Assembly (NCBI GenBank): GCA_964517355.1
Contig: CAZFCK010000205.1
Coordinates: 1-8,911 of the forward strand
Source: CAZFCK01 sp964517355
GTDB lineage: Bacteria; Desulfobacterota; Desulfovibrionia; Desulfovibrionales; Desulfovibrionaceae
Length of the DNA: 8,911 nucleotides
Reading direction: 5' to 3'
Position 1 is the stretch's first letter. Every line of letters starts with the position of its first letter. The translations under genes and the position numbers were made by a program. Shown here in pieces: positions 6,330-8,911 of this stretch. The notes under the pieces were generated by a model. It was not told the origin of the DNA. It did not search any database and saw only the letters and a list, made by a program, of their open reading frames with translations.

Positions 6330-6938
6330 TTAAGAGGTTTTCCCCGTGGAACGATAGAGCGTGTGTTGTTCCACCAAATAATCCATAACAGCAGCGGCGC
6401 AGTCTTCGGGTAACGTGATTTCGCTGTCAAGGACCAACTCCGCGAGCGGATTAGCTTCAAAGGGCACGTCCACGCCGATCACTTCCCCCAGGCCCGGGAA
6501 CTCGCGCCCCGTGCGTCGCCGTTCCAGGGCCTGGCGGTACAGTTCCGCCCTTACTTTGCCCTCGGGGCGCGAGGCTTCGCGTTCCATGGCTGTTTGCAGG
6601 CTGCACGCCACATGGATTTCGATAAAGTTTTTTATCCGTTCGCGCGCGTAGCGGCGCATGGAGCGTTTACAGGCCGTGCCGTCCATAACGACGCAGGCGC
6701 CGCGCTCTACAAGAGAGGCGGCCTCATCCACGAACATGGCGTAAGCTTTTTCACGTTCCTCCCGGGTATAATCTGGAGCGGGGAAATATTCCTTGCGCCT
6801 GGCGTCCATTTCCAAGAGCACCGCATCAACGCCCATGGCCAGCAGCAGTTGATATACCAAGCGGGCCACCGTGCTTTTGCCGGAGCCGGGCAGTCCCACG
6901 AACCAGAGGGCGCGTCGCCCGAAAGTCGAGGCTTTCAT
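6330..6938 (-). CDS. APS-kinase-like P-loop kinase
   Basis: This 202-aa cytoplasmic protein resembles adenylylsulfate kinase (CysC family). Walker A GLPGSGKST is at 15-23, LEMDARRKE at 42-50 stands where CysC has LDGDNVR, and VVMDGTACKRSMRRYARERI (83-102) aligns with the CysC strand and Arg-rich region. FIEIHVACSLQTAMERE (105-121) and VDVPFEANPLAELVLDSE (156-173) match the CysC tail. Because the DGDN motif is changed to EMDA, the acceptor may not be APS; a sulfate reducer also needs no PAPS for respiration. The ATG overlaps the stop of the upstream kinase gene as ATGA, with GGAGGAG just before it inside that gene, so translation is coupled. A related arrangement, an APH domain plus a P-loop kinase, exists as fused proteins elsewhere. 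The natural substrate is unknown. Confidence 0.85.
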   Translation of the reverse strand: MKASTFGRRALWFVGLPGSGKSTVARLVYQLLLAMGVDAVLLEMDARRKEYFPAPDYTREEREKAYAMFVDEAASLVERGACVVMDGTACKRSMRRYARERIKNFIEIHVACSLQTAMEREASRPEGKVRAELYRQALERRRTGREFPGLGEVIGVDVPFEANPLAELVLDSEITLPEDCAAAVMDYLVEQHTLYRSTGKTS

Positions 6939-8035
6939 CTCTCCTCCAGCAAGGCGTCGATGCCGCGATAATCGAAACGCTCCCTTTCCAGAACGCGCTC
7001 CATGAACCGCAGCAGAGCCGCGCGTACGGGCAGGGGGTGATCGGGATACCATTCGGGCGATGCCACCACCAGGCAGCGGAAGACGAAAAACGGCGCCATG
7101 ACTTCGAGCATCTCGGTGTCTCCCGTGGTCTGCAGGTATGTTTCAAAACAGGCGTCGAAGAGTTGGCGGAAAGGTCCCCGGAAGCGCAACGGCTCCTGAT
7201 TCTGGTCTATGATGCCGAAAAGCAGATAATTGAGCGCGATGGAAGCCAGGTCGCCCGCGGGTTCCCCCCATTCGCCGCGGGAGCGGTCGAGCACGGAGAA
7301 GTCCATGGGACCGCGGACCATGATGTTCCAGGGGTGAAAGTCGCCATGAACCGTGCTTAACCGATGGGCATAACCGCGCAGTCGCCAGCGCCAATCAATG
7401 AGCTTCTTCTCCAGGACTGCGAATCGGGCGTCCGGGAAAGGGGGGTAGGGATGGGGGTACGCTTCGTCGACCAGCCCCATGATGCATTCACTCGATCCCA
7501 GCAGGTTGCGGATATGGCGGTAATAAAGATCCGGATCATCCAATTTCATGGCATGAATGTCTGCCAGCCAGCGTGCGAAGCCCCGCGCCATGTCCAGATC
7601 CTCGTTGCGGAAATCTCCTTGCCGGATGCGGGCGAGGTCGTGATAGTAGTCGTAGCCTTCGATTTTTTCATTGAGGATGAAGAATTCCTGAGGTCCCTGC
7701 AACGGATGCAGGTCACCGTTGGCGTCCACGTACCCCAAACCCAGGGGGCGCACATGGCCGGGGAGCTTGTGGCTGGTTTCGTACTGAAACAGAAGAATGG
7801 CTGCGCGGTCCCAGTAAAACTGGTGGCCGTATTTGTCGCCCTTCATAACGGAAAGCACGCCTTCATGCTCTTCCCCGCGCACGGCGTAGCGCAGTAACAA
7901 GGGCTTGCCGTAGCCGAATTTTTTTATGCCCTGTTTGTCCAGACTGCCGAGCGCGCCCCAGTCCAGAAGTTCCGCATCCGGACCGAACGCATCGTTCACA
8001 TAGGCTTGTAGATGGCTCTCATCCAGATTGATCAT
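6935..8035 (-). CDS. Aminoglycoside-phosphotransferase-fold (APH family) kinase
   Basis: This 366-aa protein has the APH/choline-kinase fold. The catalytic Brenner-type motif HGDFHPWN is at 230-237 (Asp232 as catalytic base, Asn237 for metal). VLDRSRGEWGEPAGDLA at 248-264 corresponds to the metal-binding Asp (Asp250) and the following DPxxDLA-type segment. The N-lobe (to about residue 125) has a lysine in LSVMKGD near 65 that may bind ATP. Members phosphorylate hydroxyls of antibiotics, sugars or choline-like compounds; nothing here points to drug resistance. AAAGGAG lies 8 bases before the ATG. The stop overlaps the next gene, an APS-kinase-like protein, so the two probably act in one pathway, perhaps as successive phosphorylations. 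The 200-bp upstream gap holds the structured repeat and a direct repeat. Confidence 0.88.
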   Translation of the reverse strand: MINLDESHLQAYVNDAFGPDAELLDWGALGSLDKQGIKKFGYGKPLLLRYAVRGEEHEGVLSVMKGDKYGHQFYWDRAAILLFQYETSHKLPGHVRPLGLGYVDANGDLHPLQGPQEFFILNEKIEGYDYYHDLARIRQGDFRNEDLDMARGFARWLADIHAMKLDDPDLYYRHIRNLLGSSECIMGLVDEAYPHPYPPFPDARFAVLEKKLIDWRWRLRGYAHRLSTVHGDFHPWNIMVRGPMDFSVLDRSRGEWGEPAGDLASIALNYLLFGIIDQNQEPLRFRGPFRQLFDACFETYLQTTGDTEMLEVMAPFFVFRCLVVASPEWYPDHPLPVRAALLRFMERVLERERFDYRGIDALLEER

Positions 8036-8058
8036 GGGGGTGACTCCTTTGAGCCGGC

Positions 8059-8076
8059 TGCTCAGTCTTGCTCAGT
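8059..8076. repeat. Short direct repeat upstream of the APH-like gene
   Basis: TGCTCAGT occurs at 8059-8066 and 8069-8076, a 10-bp period, about 24-41 bp before the ATG and just upstream of the ribosome binding site. Same-face spacing would suit a regulator. The second unit is also part of a weak GTCTT/AAGAC hairpin (8065-8081). Confidence 0.4.
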
Positions 8077-8105
8077 AAGACGACTTTTTCGGACTTCCAC
8101 ATAAA

Positions 8106-8171
8106 AGAACAAAGTCGCGGGCTTTCGCGCCCGTACGACGGCCAGGGGAGTACCCTGGACGCCGGAAAAAA
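8106..8171. repeat. Structured intergenic repeat, copy 2
   Basis: This is the second copy of the element at 33-98 (59 of 66 bases identical). Both hairpins are kept. The first gains a closing C-G pair (8118 with 8133) and the second has a perfect 6-bp CCAGGG/CCCTGG stem (8142-8147 with 8153-8158), where copy 1 has G opposite T. The outer 5-bp stem, CGACG with CGCCG, is unchanged. On the - strand it lies after the SH3 gene and before the APH-like gene: a T6 run (8171-8166), the long hairpin, then a GAAA-containing GC hairpin and a TTTGTTCTTTT tail (8113-8103). It could end transcription of the SH3 gene or be a structured leader of the kinase pair. Confidence 0.75.
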
Positions 8172-8196
8172 GATTTGTTTATTTTTTTCAACAAAT
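8166..8196 (-). terminator. Weak AU hairpin plus T run after the SH3 gene
   Basis: On the - strand ATTTGTT (8196-8190) pairs with AACAAAT (8179-8173) around a 10-base A-rich loop, then C and six T follow. It begins 40 bp after the SH3 gene stop. The stem is AU-rich and weak, so it may only help together with the hairpins of the adjoining repeat. Confidence 0.4.
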
Positions 8197-8235
8197 ACGG
8201 GTTGTTGTGGTACGCGCATTGCCCAGATCGTCGGG

Positions 8236-8730
8236 TCAGTAATAATAGATATAGCGGTTATACACCCAACCGCTTAAATTTTGCTGGTCCAGGAGCACTT
8301 TTGTCCAGGCGTCGCCGACTTCCAGCACGCGCAAATCCTGGCCTTTGGGCAACACCGTGAGCACGCCGCAGCTCAAGGCCGGGCAGGAGCGCATATTCAG
8401 AGCGCGCGCCGTAACCCGTGCGTTTTTCGGCTTGGGCTTGAACTGTTTTGTGTTCACCCAGCCCTCTTTGCCGCTGGTCATGCTGCGGACACGGTAAAAA
8501 TAACCCACCACTTCAAGTATCGCCATGCGATCTCCGCGCTCCACGCTCCCAATGACGGGGCAGTCCGCCGCGCCGCAACTGTACAGCGGTTCATAATCCT
8601 TGCGCACGATATACACTTTTGGACTCTTTTCCGGGGTCACACCTTGAGGAATGGCGGGGCGGGCGGCCAACGCCGGCGCGGAAAGGCAAAAAAGCAGAAA
8701 TAGGGCTGCCAGCAACGGTTTTGTGTTCAC
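8236..8730 (-). CDS. Secreted protein with two SH3-like domains
   Basis: This 164-aa protein starts with a Sec signal peptide (hydrophobic core at 6-20, ALA cleavage site before residue 23). Two bacterial SH3 (SH3b/SH3_3-like) domains follow, about residues 38-96 and 105-160. The second has LNMRSCPALSCGVLTVLPKGQDLRVLEV typical features: an N-x-R-S start, a V-L strand and a closing GW (154-155). Each domain has one CX4C pair at the same place (Cys52/57 and Cys116/121), probably disulfides outside the cytoplasm. There is no lipobox at Cys15 and no enzyme domain, so it likely binds peptidoglycan or a partner protein. The start is GTG at 8730; AAGGAG lies 8 bases upstream. The C-terminus is unusually tyrosine-rich (YNRYIYYY). 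Its binding target is unknown. Confidence 0.88.
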   Translation of the reverse strand: MNTKPLLAALFLLFCLSAPALAARPAIPQGVTPEKSPKVYIVRKDYEPLYSCGAADCPVIGSVERGDRMAILEVVGYFYRVRSMTSGKEGWVNTKQFKPKPKNARVTARALNMRSCPALSCGVLTVLPKGQDLRVLEVGDAWTKVLLDQQNLSGWVYNRYIYYY

Positions 8731-8911
8731 GTGGATAACTCCTTGGTGCGAACGGTTGGATGCGCACCCGGTGCATGTGAAAGAATCACCTGGAAGAAGC
8801 GTTGGCTAAAGGTGTTTCTGCATCGAGCTCTGACGGGTTCCCTTTTTGATTATTTTAATGTGGTTATTTCCTTTACTCCGAAAGTGCCTTCGGGGGGAAA
8901 CCTTTCTGTAG
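8731..8911. other. Upstream region of the SH3 gene, no gene seen
   Basis: These 181 bases run to the window edge. I see an AT-rich patch near 8845-8870 that could hold the - strand promoter, without a clear -35/-10 pair, and a short CCGAA/TTCGG hairpin at 8879-8893. Nothing else is supported. Confidence 0.4.

Noticed and set aside
6077..6460. 128-codon N-terminal extension of the MoeA fusion
   Set aside because: It overlaps the kinase gene and the structured gap and has no MoeA similarity; a ribosome binding site supports 6076.
6338..6925. APS kinase as a functional part of dissimilatory sulfate reduction
   Set aside because: Sulfate respiration uses APS directly and the acceptor-side motif is altered, so I call the gene only APS-kinase-like.

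Overview
The window looks like chromosomal DNA of a Desulfovibrio-type sulfate reducer (Desulfovibrionaceae). This is inferred from the moderately high GC, the tungstate-specific tupABC operon, a MoeA fused to a periplasmic-binding-protein-like domain, and GC-stem hairpin terminators. No rRNA, tRNA, CRISPR array, transposase or phage gene is visible. I assign nine protein genes: two on the + strand and seven on the - strand.

Layout. 1-566 is a gene-free, hairpin-rich stretch that begins with copy 1 of a structured intergenic repeat. 567-1500 (+) holds a stand-alone GyrI/SbmC-like protein, then a small basic membrane protein of unknown function. A hairpin at 1547-1578 separates these from the convergent - strand genes. 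1598-3876 (-) is tupA-tupB-tupC, the binding protein, permease and ATPase for tungstate uptake, with an intrinsic-terminator-like hairpin inside the operon between tupA and tupB. 3877-4144 holds the tupA upstream region and the terminator of the next gene. 4145-6076 (-) encodes the 643-aa MoeA/PBP-like fusion, and its 253-nt upstream gap folds into a plausible three-way-junction RNA. 6330-8035 (-) is a translationally coupled pair: an aminoglycoside-phosphotransferase-fold kinase (APH-like) followed by an APS-kinase-like P-loop kinase. 8236-8730 (-) is a secreted protein with two SH3-like domains. Copy 2 of the structured repeat lies between it and the kinase pair.

How the parts fit. The clearest functional unit is tungsten handling: TupABC imports tungstate, and the MoeA-type protein probably inserts Mo or W into molybdopterin, with a fused oxyanion- or ligand-binding-like domain. 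All four genes point the same way. Tungstate specificity of the MoeA is inferred from its position and is not shown by the sequence. The kinase pair, the SH3 protein and the GyrI-like pair have no visible link to metal metabolism.

The most unusual signals are non-coding: the 66-nt repeat present at both ends of the window (59 of 66 bases identical), the three-way junction before moeA, and the terminator-like hairpin between tupA and tupB. I did not find a clearly new multi-gene system; the APH/APS-kinase-like pair is the best candidate for an uncharacterised pathway.
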